A stretch of 64,000 bases of DNA from contig NZ_LNCI01000005.1 in NCBI RefSeq assembly GCF_001509585.1, positions 1 through 64,000 of the forward strand. Direction: 5' to 3'. The notes beneath the pieces were generated by a model that was not told the origin of the DNA, searched no databases, and worked only from the letters and a program-made list of their open reading frames with translations. Within the stretch, counting starts at the first letter, position 1, and every line of letters starts with the position of its first letter. This document shows positions 7,921 through 18,793 of this stretch, piece after piece. A program made the translations under genes and the position numbers. The stretch is from Tropicimonas marinistellae (GTDB lineage Bacteria; Pseudomonadota; Alphaproteobacteria; Rhodobacterales; Rhodobacteraceae).

Positions 7921-9591
7921 CTATTGGGTCAGCCGAAGCTGGTTGATCTGGCGCGCAATGGCGTTGAACGCGGTGGAGATGTCGAGGCTGCGCACGTCGT
8001 AGAAATAGCTCTCCGCAGTGGCGCAATCTGCCAGTGTCGCGTCGCCCTGACCACTCGTGTCCATACCGATGGTGAAGATCGTGACGCCGGCGTTCTTGGC
8101 GGCCGTGCAGATGTTCGAGGTCCGCGTGTTCTTGGTGCTGCTGTTGTAGCCTTTGACGATCTGGTTGAAGTAAGTGCTGCTGTTACCGCCGATCGCCGGT
8201 TCCTTGATGTAGTCGGTGAAATAGTCGACGCGCATCTCGTCCCAGAGTTCGGGCCACGTGAACCTTTCCGCGTCGTCGCCGGCTTCCGAGTACCAGCGAT
8301 CGTCGCACTGGCGCCAGTAGGGACGGCCGGAGGGACCGCTGCCGGGATCGTAGTAGGCGTAGGAATCCTCGGTGGTGGTCTTCGTGATCCACTTGTTCCT
8401 CTTCCTGCTCCAGTATGTCTCGGTTGTCGTGCAACTGATGCTGTAAACGGGGGAGTCACCGTTCCGGTAACCGTCCTTGATGTCGTATTGCTGTGTATTC
8501 GCACCGTCCGACATTACGACGAGCACCTTCATCGTGTTGTAGCGGCTGTACTCGAACGGCTGTCCGCGCAGCGCGTCGTCGGCAACGCCTTCGTCGGCGA
8601 GGTCGGTCAACACGTCACGCATGCTGGGGTCGAGCAGGGCGGCCCCCCATTTCGTCCCGATCTCGATGGAGGTCCAGCCGTTGGCGGTCATGTCGTCGAT
8701 CCGACCCTTCAGGTAGGTCGCGTCGGTGGACCAGGGCGTGATGTGCCGACTGTCATCCACCGGGCAGATCAGGTTGGAATTGCTTGGCTTGTAGCTGTTG
8801 CTACTCGCCGACTGTCGGTCGAAATGACCCGTTTGCCGGTAGGTCGTCGTGCTCGGCATGTCGACGGCGTAGAAATCGGCATCTTCGAATGTCACACAAT
8901 GGGAGTAGTTGTGATCCGCGGTCGTGGAAATTTGCCCCAAAAGGTCCGAGCCGGCGCTCACTTGGGTTGCAAATGGGACGATTGAGATCGCGGTGGTGCT
9001 GTCGGTTTCGGTATCGTCGCGCGCCACGGCGTCGATGAAGTCGCGCGCAGCGGGTTTCAGCAGGCTCAATCGGGTGCCCCTCATCGAGCCGGAATTGTCG
9101 AGAACAAGGGCGATTTCCAGGTCGCCGATGCTCTCCGTGGCGGTACCGGACGCAGGCGCGGTCAGTGTTTCGATACCCACCATGTCCATGAACATCGTGC
9201 CAATCTTCGCACTGGCGGTTGCGCTGACCGTACGCGCGTTGACGTTCGCGTCCACATCGACATCGTCAAGATAGTCTTCCAGACCGGCCTTCTTGAAGTA
9301 ATCCTCCACCACATCCTCGGCGTCGAGGCTCTGGTCGAGGCTCGCCGCAGCGAGAACCGCGCGATCCAGCGTGTTCTGCAACTTGGCGCGAGCATTCTCG
9401 AAACGCACCGTGTCGATGGCCATTCCCACGGCCATCAGCATGCAAAGCAGGATGTAGAGAGTGAAGACGACGAATGCACCGTCCTCGTCCTGGCGGAAAC
9501 GGCGGACGCGCTCGATCAGCGAACGTGTCTGGGCAGTGATTGCGTTGGGGGAGCGGCGGTGCGTCGGATTCAGGGACGGAGCGGGCAGCAT
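7921..9591 (-). CDS. TadG-like protein with von Willebrand factor A domain (copy 1)
   Basis: 556 residues. It has the TadG N-terminus: a basic cytoplasmic leader, DEDGAFVVFTLYILLCMLMA, then one transmembrane helix. A vWA domain follows, with the MIDAS motif DNSGS in LEIALVLDNSGSMRG at about 170, and it extends to the C-terminus. The last 40 residues closely match those of the next gene, as does the transmembrane segment, so the two are tandem paralogues. It is probably anchored in the inner membrane with the vWA domain outside. The identity of the partner is not visible. Confidence 0.85.
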   Translation of the reverse strand: MLPAPSLNPTHRRSPNAITAQTRSLIERVRRFRQDEDGAFVVFTLYILLCMLMAVGMAIDTVRFENARAKLQNTLDRAVLAAASLDQSLDAEDVVEDYFKKAGLEDYLDDVDVDANVNARTVSATASAKIGTMFMDMVGIETLTAPASGTATESIGDLEIALVLDNSGSMRGTRLSLLKPAARDFIDAVARDDTETDSTTAISIVPFATQVSAGSDLLGQISTTADHNYSHCVTFEDADFYAVDMPSTTTYRQTGHFDRQSASSNSYKPSNSNLICPVDDSRHITPWSTDATYLKGRIDDMTANGWTSIEIGTKWGAALLDPSMRDVLTDLADEGVADDALRGQPFEYSRYNTMKVLVVMSDGANTQQYDIKDGYRNGDSPVYSISCTTTETYWSRKRNKWITKTTTEDSYAYYDPGSGPSGRPYWRQCDDRWYSEAGDDAERFTWPELWDEMRVDYFTDYIKEPAIGGNSSTYFNQIVKGYNSSTKNTRTSNICTAAKNAGVTIFTIGMDTSGQGDATLADCATAESYFYDVRSLDISTAFNAIARQINQLRLTQ

Positions 9592-9605
9592 TGTAACACC
9601 TGACG

Positions 9606-9617
9606 TTAACTCGTTAA
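9606..9617 (-). promoter_or_regulatory. Short palindrome upstream of VWA copy 1
   Basis: TTAAC and GTTAA are arranged as an inverted repeat around TC, 15-26 bases before the start codon at 9591. It resembles two abutted TTAA half sites, but the spacing is 4 and not the 7 expected of a CtrA site, so the regulator is undetermined. Confidence 0.25.
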
Positions 9618-9818
9618 GAGGGGCTCCGGCTGGAACCTACGTGGTGAACAAAGCCCTACGGGCCCGGCAGAAATATGACCCTGCGTGGGCAGGGGCGGAC
9701 AGTTTCGTGAAATCCCTGTGACGACTTGCGCGTCCAGTGCGGGCTCCAGCCCGTCCCTAAGTGGCCGGAGCCGCGCCGGGTATTGCGCGCTCCGACCCTT
9801 CGGATTCTGGTCAACTGG

Positions 9819-11441
9819 TTAGTTGGTCAGGCGAAGTTGGGTGATTGTCCGGGCAACGGATTCGAAGGCATTCGCAATGTCCACCGATTGCACGTCGTAG
9901 AAATGCGCGGGGCTCGTGGCGCAATCCGAAAGTGTTGCGTCTCCCTGACCGTAGGTATCCATGCCGATCGTGTAGACGACCACACCCTTCGCCTTGGCAG
10001 CGGCACAGATTTTGGAGGTTCGCGTGTTCTTGGCCGACGAACTCACGCTCATCACGATCTGGTTGTAATATGTGCTCGCGTTTCCGCCGAGGGCGACCGA
10101 AGCGAGGTTCTCGGTGTACCATTTCACCGACGATTGCTTCCAGACCTCGGGCCAGGTCAGACGTTCCACGTCATCCGGGTCGTCCGCAGGGGTCGAGAAC
10201 CAGTATCCCTCCTTGAACCGGTAAAACTTTTCGGTTCCTGCCCGGTTTTCGTCGTAGAAGACATAGTTGTCGCGGTATGTCTTACTCGTCCCGACCTTGT
10301 GGTAGAGTGTGGAGTCACCTTTGCGGAAGGGCGATTTGACATCGTATTGGTTCGTATTCGCACCATCCGACATGATGACGAGGAATTTCTGCGTCGCCCT
10401 GCGCGTGTAGTCGAACGGCTGGCCGCTGAATTCAGACGTCACCGATCCGCTTTCGATCATACCGGACAACGCGGTGCGTGCAGAGGGGTCGAGCAATGCC
10501 GCCCCCCATTTCGCGCCGATTTCGATGGAGGTGTATGCGCCGCCCTGGCTTTGCGTATCCATCGCGTCGATCTTGGCCTTCAGTGAGGTGGAGTTGTTGG
10601 ACCAGGGGGTGATGTCGCGGCTGGCCAATGTCGAGCAAACCCTCTCTGACTCGCGTACGGTTGAACGCGTGGTTCGCGGGTCAAAATGGGCCGTGCGGTC
10701 CAGAGACGTCGTGGTCGGCATCGAGACGGTCTCGAAATCGGCGCTCTTGAAGGTCACGCAATGGGAATAGGAATGCTCGCCGGTGACGCCAGTATAGTAG
10801 GACAAAAGTTCAGATCCCACCGTGACCTGCGTGGAAAACGGGACAATCGAGATTGAGATTCTTTTTTCAGCAGTGTCCGCATCGAGAACTGTTTCGACGA
10901 ATTGCTTGGCCGCCGGTTTGAGCAGTTTCAGCCGGTAGTCGCTGTTTTGCCCCATGGAACCCGAATTATCGAGCACCAGGGCAATTTCCAGGTCTGTCAC
11001 CGATTCTTCCGCCGTTCCGCTGGCAGCAGCCGGCAGCGAGTCGATCCCGACCATGTCCATGAACATTGTCTTCACGCCGGTGCTGGTCCAGGAGGACACG
11101 ATCTTGTCGTTCACCGCCTGGTAGGTCGACACGTGAATGTCGTCGCGGCTCAGCCCGATGCGCCCGAGGTGGTCGTAGATGACCTCCTTCGGGTCCAGCA
11201 CCTGTTCGAGGTCGGCCGCGGCAAGCACGGCGCCGTCGATGGTATTCTGCACGCGAATGCGCTGGAACTCTGCCCGCACGGTATCGATCGCCATGCCGAC
11301 CGCCATGAGCATGCAGAGCAGGATGTAGAGCGTGAAGACGATAAGGGCCCCGTCCTCGCGACGCGAGAACTCCCCAAGGCGCTTGCGCGCGGCGCGAACC
11401 TTGCGCGCACGGCCTTCCGAAGCTGTGGACGTCAGCAGCAT
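9819..11441 (-). CDS. TadG-like protein with von Willebrand factor A domain (copy 2)
   Basis: 540 residues, with the same architecture as copy 1: a basic leader, RREDGALIVFTLYILLCM leading into a single transmembrane helix, and a vWA domain with LEIALVLDNSGSMG. The transmembrane segment is identical to copy 1 over about 20 residues, and the end (YDVQSVDIANAFE, then QLRLTN) mirrors it, while the middle has diverged. The start is placed at the ATG at 11441 because AAGGG lies about 8 bases upstream; a GTG at 11450 would fall next to that site. This points to a tandem duplication followed by divergence. Confidence 0.85.
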   Translation of the reverse strand: MLLTSTASEGRARKVRAARKRLGEFSRREDGALIVFTLYILLCMLMAVGMAIDTVRAEFQRIRVQNTIDGAVLAAADLEQVLDPKEVIYDHLGRIGLSRDDIHVSTYQAVNDKIVSSWTSTGVKTMFMDMVGIDSLPAAASGTAEESVTDLEIALVLDNSGSMGQNSDYRLKLLKPAAKQFVETVLDADTAEKRISISIVPFSTQVTVGSELLSYYTGVTGEHSYSHCVTFKSADFETVSMPTTTSLDRTAHFDPRTTRSTVRESERVCSTLASRDITPWSNNSTSLKAKIDAMDTQSQGGAYTSIEIGAKWGAALLDPSARTALSGMIESGSVTSEFSGQPFDYTRRATQKFLVIMSDGANTNQYDVKSPFRKGDSTLYHKVGTSKTYRDNYVFYDENRAGTEKFYRFKEGYWFSTPADDPDDVERLTWPEVWKQSSVKWYTENLASVALGGNASTYYNQIVMSVSSSAKNTRTSKICAAAKAKGVVVYTIGMDTYGQGDATLSDCATSPAHFYDVQSVDIANAFESVARTITQLRLTN

Positions 11442-11814
11442 TATTGGCACCCTTCTACCCCCGTCGGCATGGGCGCCCCCAACCCAGGTTTCCTTTTTGC
11501 CATGAACTGGCCGCGTTGGTCACGACTCTGGCGCTCAATTGTGTCGGATTTCCGGCATGTTGCGGCGTTTCTGTGGAAATCTTGCCGCATTGGGCTGCGC
11601 GACGGTTTCCGCGGTGAGGACGGTTTCTGCGCAAGCCCGGAATTGTTGCGCAGCGTCGTTGGCATTGAGCCCACGATCCGCCGGTTGATTCGTCGCGAGC
11701 AGGCGAAATTGACGTGTCTTGGCGGGCGTTCCGTCCTAGGGTCGGGGGAGCGGCGCCCACGTGTGGACGAACCGTTCGCGCTCAATGCCCGGCGCCGGAG
11801 GGAGGATGCCGACG
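11442..11814. other. Intergenic region between divergent VWA and dehydrogenase genes
   Basis: About 370 bp with no supportable gene on either strand. It should hold the leftward promoter of the VWA/TadE genes and the rightward promoter of the dehydrogenase. The only sigma-70-like element noted is TTGACG at 11709-11714 followed after 18 bases by GTCCTA, a weak match. The rest shows no repeat or RNA-like structure that I can defend. Confidence 0.5.
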
Positions 11815-13245
11815 ATGACAGAAAACCGGGAGCCGACGTTTCGCGAATCCGTCGACCTCATGTTCAACCGTGCGGTTTCGATCATGGATCTGCCACCCGG
11901 GCTCGAAGAAAAGATCCGGGTCTGCAATGCAACCTACACGGTGCGGTTCGGTGTGCGTCTGCGCGGTCGAATCCAGACGTTTACCGGCTATCGCTCGGTG
12001 CATTCCGAGCACATGGAGCCGGTGAAGGGCGGTATTCGTTATGCGCTGGCCGTGAACCAAGATGAGGTTGAAGCGCTGGCGGCTCTTATGACCTACAAAT
12101 GCGCGCTCGTGGAAGCGCCGTTCGGTGGCTCCAAGGGTGGTCTCTGCCTGGATCCGAGCCAGTACGAGGAACACGAACTGGAGCAGATCACCCGGCGGTT
12201 TGCATACGAACTGGCCAAGCGCGACCTGATCGACCCGTCGCAGAACGTTCCGGCGCCCGACATGGGCACAGGCGAGCGCGAGATGGCTTGGATCGCCGAT
12301 CAGTACCGGCGCATGAACACGTCCGATATCAATGCCAGCGGCTGTGTTACCGGCAAGCCGATCCACGCAGGAGGCATCCATGGGCGCGTGGAAGCCACCG
12401 GCCGTGGCGTGCAATACGCCTTGCAGGAGTTTTTCCGCCACCCGGAAGACATCGAAAAGGCTGGGCTTGAGGGAACGCTTGAGGGCAAGCGGGTGATCGT
12501 GCAGGGGCTGGGAAACGTCGGATACCACGCCGCGAAGTTCTTGAGCCAGGAGGACGGGGCCCGTATCGTTGCGGTTGTCGAGCGAGACGGCGCATTGATC
12601 GACGACATGGGGCTGGACGTTGAGGCGGTGCGCAACTGGATCAGCGCGCATCACGGCGTGTCGGGCTACGCGGATGCGAAATACGTGGCCGACGGCGCCA
12701 AGGTGCTGGAAATGGAATGCGACATCCTGATACCGGCGGCTCTGGAAGGCGTGATCAACGTCTCCAACGCGGATGCGGTGCAGGCGCGGCTTATCATCGA
12801 GGCCGCCAACGGGCCGATCACAGCCGGCGCCGACGAGATCCTGCGACGCAAGGGTGTGGTGATCATTCCCGATCTCTACGCGAATGCCGGTGGTGTGACG
12901 GTTTCCTATTTCGAGTGGGTCAAAAATCTCAGCCACATCCGCTTCGGGCGGATGCAGCGGCGGCAGGAAGAGGCGCGCCACCAGCTGCTGGTGAACGAGT
13001 TGGAACGGCTGGACCGGTATCTTGGCGACAGCTGGTCGATGACGCCGCATTTCAAGGAGAAGTACCTGCGCGGGGCCGGGGAACTGGAACTCGTGCGCTC
13101 CGGTCTCGACGATACGATGCGCATCGCCTACCAATCGATGCGCGAGGTCTGGCACGCGCGTGACGACGTTACGGACCTCCGCACGGCGGCCTATCTGGTG
13201 GCGATCGACCGGGTGGCGCTGAGCTACCGCGAGAAGGGGCTCTGA
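11815..13245 (+). CDS. Glu/Leu/Phe/Val (glutamate-type) dehydrogenase
   Basis: 476 residues. It oxidatively deaminates an amino acid, most likely glutamate to 2-oxoglutarate, linking nitrogen and carbon metabolism. Family motifs are present: HMEPVKGGIRYA and APFGGSKGG carry substrate-binding and catalytic lysines, APDMGTGEREMAWI follows, and the Rossmann motif VQGLGNVGYHAA lies in the second domain. Two ATGs compete. 11815 (MTENREPTF) sits 9 bases after GGAGG and is preferred over 11806, which abuts that site. The cofactor preference cannot be fixed by eye. Confidence 0.93.
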   Translation: MTENREPTFRESVDLMFNRAVSIMDLPPGLEEKIRVCNATYTVRFGVRLRGRIQTFTGYRSVHSEHMEPVKGGIRYALAVNQDEVEALAALMTYKCALVEAPFGGSKGGLCLDPSQYEEHELEQITRRFAYELAKRDLIDPSQNVPAPDMGTGEREMAWIADQYRRMNTSDINASGCVTGKPIHAGGIHGRVEATGRGVQYALQEFFRHPEDIEKAGLEGTLEGKRVIVQGLGNVGYHAAKFLSQEDGARIVAVVERDGALIDDMGLDVEAVRNWISAHHGVSGYADAKYVADGAKVLEMECDILIPAALEGVINVSNADAVQARLIIEAANGPITAGADEILRRKGVVIIPDLYANAGGVTVSYFEWVKNLSHIRFGRMQRRQEEARHQLLVNELERLDRYLGDSWSMTPHFKEKYLRGAGELELVRSGLDDTMRIAYQSMREVWHARDDVTDLRTAAYLVAIDRVALSYREKGL

Positions 13246-13256
13246 GACACCGGTAA

Positions 13257-13277
13257 GATGTCTCACCGTGGGACATC
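13257..13277 (+). terminator. Hairpin after the dehydrogenase gene
   Basis: GATGTCTCAC and GTGGGACATC form an inverted repeat with one T-G wobble, starting 11 bases after the dehydrogenase stop codon. There is no T-run after it, so intrinsic termination is uncertain; it may instead stabilise the 3' end. Confidence 0.35.
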
Positions 13278-13529
13278 AGCCGGGGTCAATGATTCCAGGG
13301 GCTTATGGGCGTGAATTAACGCTTTGTTCAGATGTTGGCTTCGCATGGGGCGTGTTTCGGCCGCGCGGAGTCCGGAGCCCGGAGCGCGAAACAGGAGGGC
13401 CGTCAGGTCGCCGCGCATCGCCAGCCCGCCCGCATGGCGGCGATAGAGGGACGTGGCGGGACGTTCGGAGGGTCTCCGGCAAAGGGGCGGGACAAGGCGC
13501 TGCCACCCCAACCGACCATCGCCGCCGCG

Positions 13530-13826
13530 CTACCTGTCTTTCAGGTAGTGCCCGGAGACATAGCCCGTGAGGCCGCGCGCCTCTTTCAAGGTCACTTTGC
13601 ACCACGGCGTGCCGCCGATCCGGTCGCAGCCGTGGTTGCGCAGTGCCGTTCCGTCGGGCAGGCCGACAATGACCCTGTAGCCGGTGCCGGGGCCGCTGCG
13701 CAGCTTGAGCATTTCCCCCTCTTCGAGGCCTGTCACAAGGACGGTTTCCGCCGTGGCCGTTTGCGGGGCCAGTAAGATTGACCAACTTGCCAGGGCCAGA
13801 GCCCCAAGACTTTGTGCCCGTTTCAT
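13530..13826 (-). CDS. Secreted bacterial SH3-domain protein
   Basis: 98 residues. It starts with a Sec signal peptide ending at ATAETV around residue 27. The rest is one SH3b domain: a TGLEEGEMLKLRSGPG segment, a conserved tryptophan in GTPWCKVTL, and a final GYVSGHYLKDR. Small periplasmic SH3b proteins are thought to bind peptidoglycan or envelope components, but the ligand here is unknown. AGGAG lies ahead of the ATG. It is divergent from dnaG, with about 200 bp between them, and convergent with the dehydrogenase gene. Confidence 0.82.
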   Translation of the reverse strand: MKRAQSLGALALASWSILLAPQTATAETVLVTGLEEGEMLKLRSGPGTGYRVIVGLPDGTALRNHGCDRIGGTPWCKVTLKEARGLTGYVSGHYLKDR

Positions 13827-14024
13827 CGGCGTTTCTCCTGCTCGGATGTGTTTTGACCTCTTCTAGCATGGCGCGTTCGCGAAGGGCAGGGTTGCGGTCG
13901 ACGGACGCGGCGGAAATCCACCCGTAAAGCGGTCGCATCGGGAGAGGAAAAAACCTGCCGGTGAGGGCGCACGGATCGCGGAACGCCACTGGACTCGCCC
14001 CGCGCCGGGACCGATATTGAGACG

Positions 14025-16013
14025 ATGTCCCTGCCACCCGGATTCCTCGACGAGCTTCGCGCCCGCACCTCGCTTGCACAGGTGGTCGGACGCAAGGTGA
14101 TGTGGGACGCACGCAAGTCGAATCAGGGCAAGGGCGACATGTGGGCGCCGTGCCCGTTCCATCAGGAGAAGACAGCCTCCTTCCACGTCGATGACCGCAA
14201 GGGGTACTATTACTGCTTCGGCTGCCATGAGAAGGGAGATGCGATTTCGTTCGTGCAGGAGACCGAAAACGTAGGCTTCATGGAGGCCATCGAAATCCTC
14301 GCGCAGGAAGCGGGGATGCAAATGCCCGCCCGGGACCCGAAGGCGCAGGAAAAGGCCGACCGGCGCACGGAACTATCGCGGGTCATGGAGGAGGCGGTGA
14401 AGTTTTACCGCCTGCAACTCCAGACGGGCGCCGGTGCGGCAGCACGGGCGTATTTGCTGGAGCGGCGCGGCCTGTCACCGGACGCCATTGCCCGTTGGGA
14501 AATCGGATTCGCGCCGGAGGGCTGGCAGAACCTCTGGGATCACCTGGCCGCCAAGGGGATCGCCCCGGACCTGATCCTCGGTTGTGGACTGGCCAAACCG
14601 TCCGACAAGGGGCGGCAACCCTATGACACGTTCCGCAACCGGATCATCTTCCCGATCCGCGACGGGCGCGGCCGGGCCACGGGCTTCGGCGGACGGGCAA
14701 TGGACCCGAACGACAACGCCAAGTACCTCAATTCGCCGGAGACCGAGCTCTTCGACAAGGGGCGCAGCCTGTTCAACCAGGGTCCCGCTCGGGAGGCGGC
14801 CGGGAAGGGCCAGCCGCTCGTGGTCGCCGAGGGTTACATGGATGTCATCGCGCTCTCCGAGGCAGGGTTCGGTGCCACCGTCGCGCCGCTTGGCACCGCG
14901 ATTACCGAGGACCAGCTGCGCCTGCTGTGGCGCATCCATGACGAGCCCATCGTCGCGCTCGACGGAGACACCGCCGGCCTGCGTGCCGCAATGCGCCTGA
15001 TCGACGTGGCACTGCCGTTGCTGGAGGCGGGGAAATCCCTGCGCTTCTGCCTGCTGCCGGAGGGGCAGGACCCCGACGAGCTGTTGAAGGCCAAGGGGCC
15101 GGAGGCGATGCAGGCGCTGCTCGACGCGGCGCAGCCGATGGTGGCGCTGCTCTGGCAACGGGAGACCGAGGGAAAGGTGCTCGATAGCCCGGAACGGCGG
15201 GCAGCGCTGGACAAGGCGCTGCGCGCCGTCATCCGGCGAATCGCCGATCCTGCGATTCGCGCCCATTACGCCGAGGAGATCCGGCATCGGCGCGGCGAGT
15301 TGTTCGGCTTCGGAGCGCAGCGGCGCAGTGGCGGGTCGGCATGGACGCCGCGACGCGCCGCGCGCGGCCGGGCGCCGGACGCCGTGCCGGTCGCCGGCAC
15401 GCGCGCCTCGCTTCTTGCCGGAGCGGACGAGGCGCAGACGCTGCTTCTGCGAGAGGCGGTGATCCTCGCCACGCTGATCCGGGCGCCCTGCCTGCTGGAA
15501 GAATTCGGTCACGCGTTGGAGGAGATGGACTTTGCCGGTCCCGGCCATGCCGCGGTCGCGGCACTTCTGCTTTCATGTGACCCGCAGGACACCCAGGCGG
15601 GGATCGAGGAGAAGATCCTTGCAGGTCTTGGCCCCGAAGCCCTTGAAACACTGCACGCGCCACGCCATGTGTCGCTGGCCCCGTCGGTGCGAAAGCCCGG
15701 TGACACGGAGCTGGCCCGCCTGTGCCTGACAGAGGAATTCGCCAAACTTGCCGCCCTGCGCGGCGCCGTGCGCGAGATTGAAGAGGCGGTGGCCGGTTTT
15801 GCCGAGGCGCCGGAAGCCTGGATAGACCATCGCCTGAGCCTGTCGGCGCGGGCACGTGAAATGGCCGGCCGGAATCAGGACAACGACAGGGCCGACTTTG
15901 ATATTGCCGAGAACGGTGCCCGCATTGACCGGGACGAACGCTCGGATCTGGACGCGCTGCTCAACGCCATCGGGCTGGACGGGCCCGGCGGCGGCACCGG
16001 GCGGCAGGAGTGA
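14025..16013 (+). CDS. dnaG: DNA primase
   Basis: 662 residues. It makes RNA primers for replication and works with the DnaB helicase. The N-terminal zinc-binding CHC2 domain is visible (CPFHQEKTASFHVD, then YYYCFGCHEKGD, about 39-71). The Toprim catalytic core has VVAEGYMDVIAL and the acidic DGDTAG motif. The C-terminal region is the weakly conserved helicase-interaction part. The gene is followed after 127 bp by rpoD on the same strand, recalling the macromolecular-synthesis operon, although rpsU is not adjacent here. Confidence 0.97.
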   Translation: MSLPPGFLDELRARTSLAQVVGRKVMWDARKSNQGKGDMWAPCPFHQEKTASFHVDDRKGYYYCFGCHEKGDAISFVQETENVGFMEAIEILAQEAGMQMPARDPKAQEKADRRTELSRVMEEAVKFYRLQLQTGAGAAARAYLLERRGLSPDAIARWEIGFAPEGWQNLWDHLAAKGIAPDLILGCGLAKPSDKGRQPYDTFRNRIIFPIRDGRGRATGFGGRAMDPNDNAKYLNSPETELFDKGRSLFNQGPAREAAGKGQPLVVAEGYMDVIALSEAGFGATVAPLGTAITEDQLRLLWRIHDEPIVALDGDTAGLRAAMRLIDVALPLLEAGKSLRFCLLPEGQDPDELLKAKGPEAMQALLDAAQPMVALLWQRETEGKVLDSPERRAALDKALRAVIRRIADPAIRAHYAEEIRHRRGELFGFGAQRRSGGSAWTPRRAARGRAPDAVPVAGTRASLLAGADEAQTLLLREAVILATLIRAPCLLEEFGHALEEMDFAGPGHAAVAALLLSCDPQDTQAGIEEKILAGLGPEALETLHAPRHVSLAPSVRKPGDTELARLCLTEEFAKLAALRGAVREIEEAVAGFAEAPEAWIDHRLSLSARAREMAGRNQDNDRADFDIAENGARIDRDERSDLDALLNAIGLDGPGGGTGRQE

Positions 16014-16020
16014 CAACAAT

Positions 16021-16045
16021 GGCCCGGTACTTGGAATTCCGGGCC
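16021..16045 (+). terminator. GC hairpin between dnaG and rpoD
   Basis: GGCCCGG (16021-16027) and CCGGGCC (16039-16045) form a perfect 7-bp stem with an 11-base loop, starting 8 bases after the dnaG stop. No T-run follows, so it may act as a processing or attenuation element and not as a full terminator. Confidence 0.4.
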
Positions 16046-16073
16046 AGCACAGATATGGCGGGTGGCGCTCAGC

Positions 16074-16115
16074 GATTCGTGCGCTATTGATTCGTTTCAA
16101 TCGCGAAAACGAATC
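16074..16115 (+). promoter_or_regulatory. rpoD leader: 9-bp perfect inverted repeat and three GANTC sites
   Basis: GATTCGTTT (16089-16097) and AAACGAATC (16107-16115) are exact inverted copies with a 9-base loop, ending 25 bases before the rpoD start. GATTC at 16074 and 16089 and GAATC at 16111 are three GANTC sequences, the target of the alphaproteobacterial cell-cycle methylase CcrM. A regulatory role is inferred. Confidence 0.4.
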
Positions 16116-16140
16116 AGCCTCCCGCGAACAGGAGATCTGA

Positions 16141-18141
<2,001 letters not shown>

Positions 18142-18410
18142 TGTGGCCGACGTACCTGGGCGACGAACAAACGGTCAGCCATCTGGACAAGCCGGCGGAG
18201 CGTTGGTGCGGTGGGAGTCGCCCGGCGCGGCTACGCAGTAGGCTTCGTGACCGGCAACGTCATGGATATCGACCTCCCAGTCCCCCGAGATTTTCGGAAC
18301 GGGGGTATTCGACGCCTACCTGCACCGGCACTATGGAACGCGGATGCCCAATGGGTGGCGGTGCGCCATCCCGGACGGAGGGTCCTGCAACAAACCGGGA
18401 AAGGTAGATC

Positions 18411-18698
18411 ATGTCGCTATTGTCGAGACTCTTTGGTGGTGGTTCGGGAGCGAGCGGTGGTTCGGGCGCGAAGGCCGATCCGGAGACCTACAAGGATTTC
18501 AATATCTTCGTCGAGCCGATCAAGGACACGGGTGGCTACAGGGTTTGCGCCCGGATCGAGAAGGATTCGGAGGGCGAGGCGCGGAGCCACATGATGATTC
18601 GCGCGGACGTGTGCAACTCGGAAGATCAGGCGCGCGAGATTTCGAGCGCCAAGGCGAAGACCTTGATCGACGAGATGGGCGAGGCGATTTTCGACTAG
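18411..18698 (+). CDS. HlyU family protein
   Basis: 95 residues, matching the small HlyU family named after the Vibrio haemolysin activator, although most alphaproteobacterial members are uncharacterised. The N-terminus is MSLLSRLFGGG with a Gly/Ser linker, followed by the conserved core (YKDFNIFVEPIKDTGGYRVC, then ARIEKDSEGEARSHMMIRAD) and a C-terminal helix ending in EMGEAIFD. A GGGAAAGG sequence lies upstream. It follows rpoD after 269 bp, so it probably has its own promoter. Whether it binds DNA cannot be judged here. Confidence 0.85.
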   Translation: MSLLSRLFGGGSGASGGSGAKADPETYKDFNIFVEPIKDTGGYRVCARIEKDSEGEARSHMMIRADVCNSEDQAREISSAKAKTLIDEMGEAIFD

Positions 18699-18793
18699 GC
18701 GCGGCAGCCTCACCGGCCATTGTCGCGCAATGCGTGGCTGTCCGCATCCTTCTGGCCAGACGGGGTGACGCCGGCCAATACCACGCCTCGTGG

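Noticed and set aside
9606-9617. CtrA binding site upstream of VWA copy 1
   Set aside because: The two TTAA elements are 4 bases apart, while a CtrA site needs 7.
11761-13266. Antisense frame covering the whole dehydrogenase gene
   Set aside because: It is the exact complement of a well-conserved enzyme and has no independent start site or recognisable domain.
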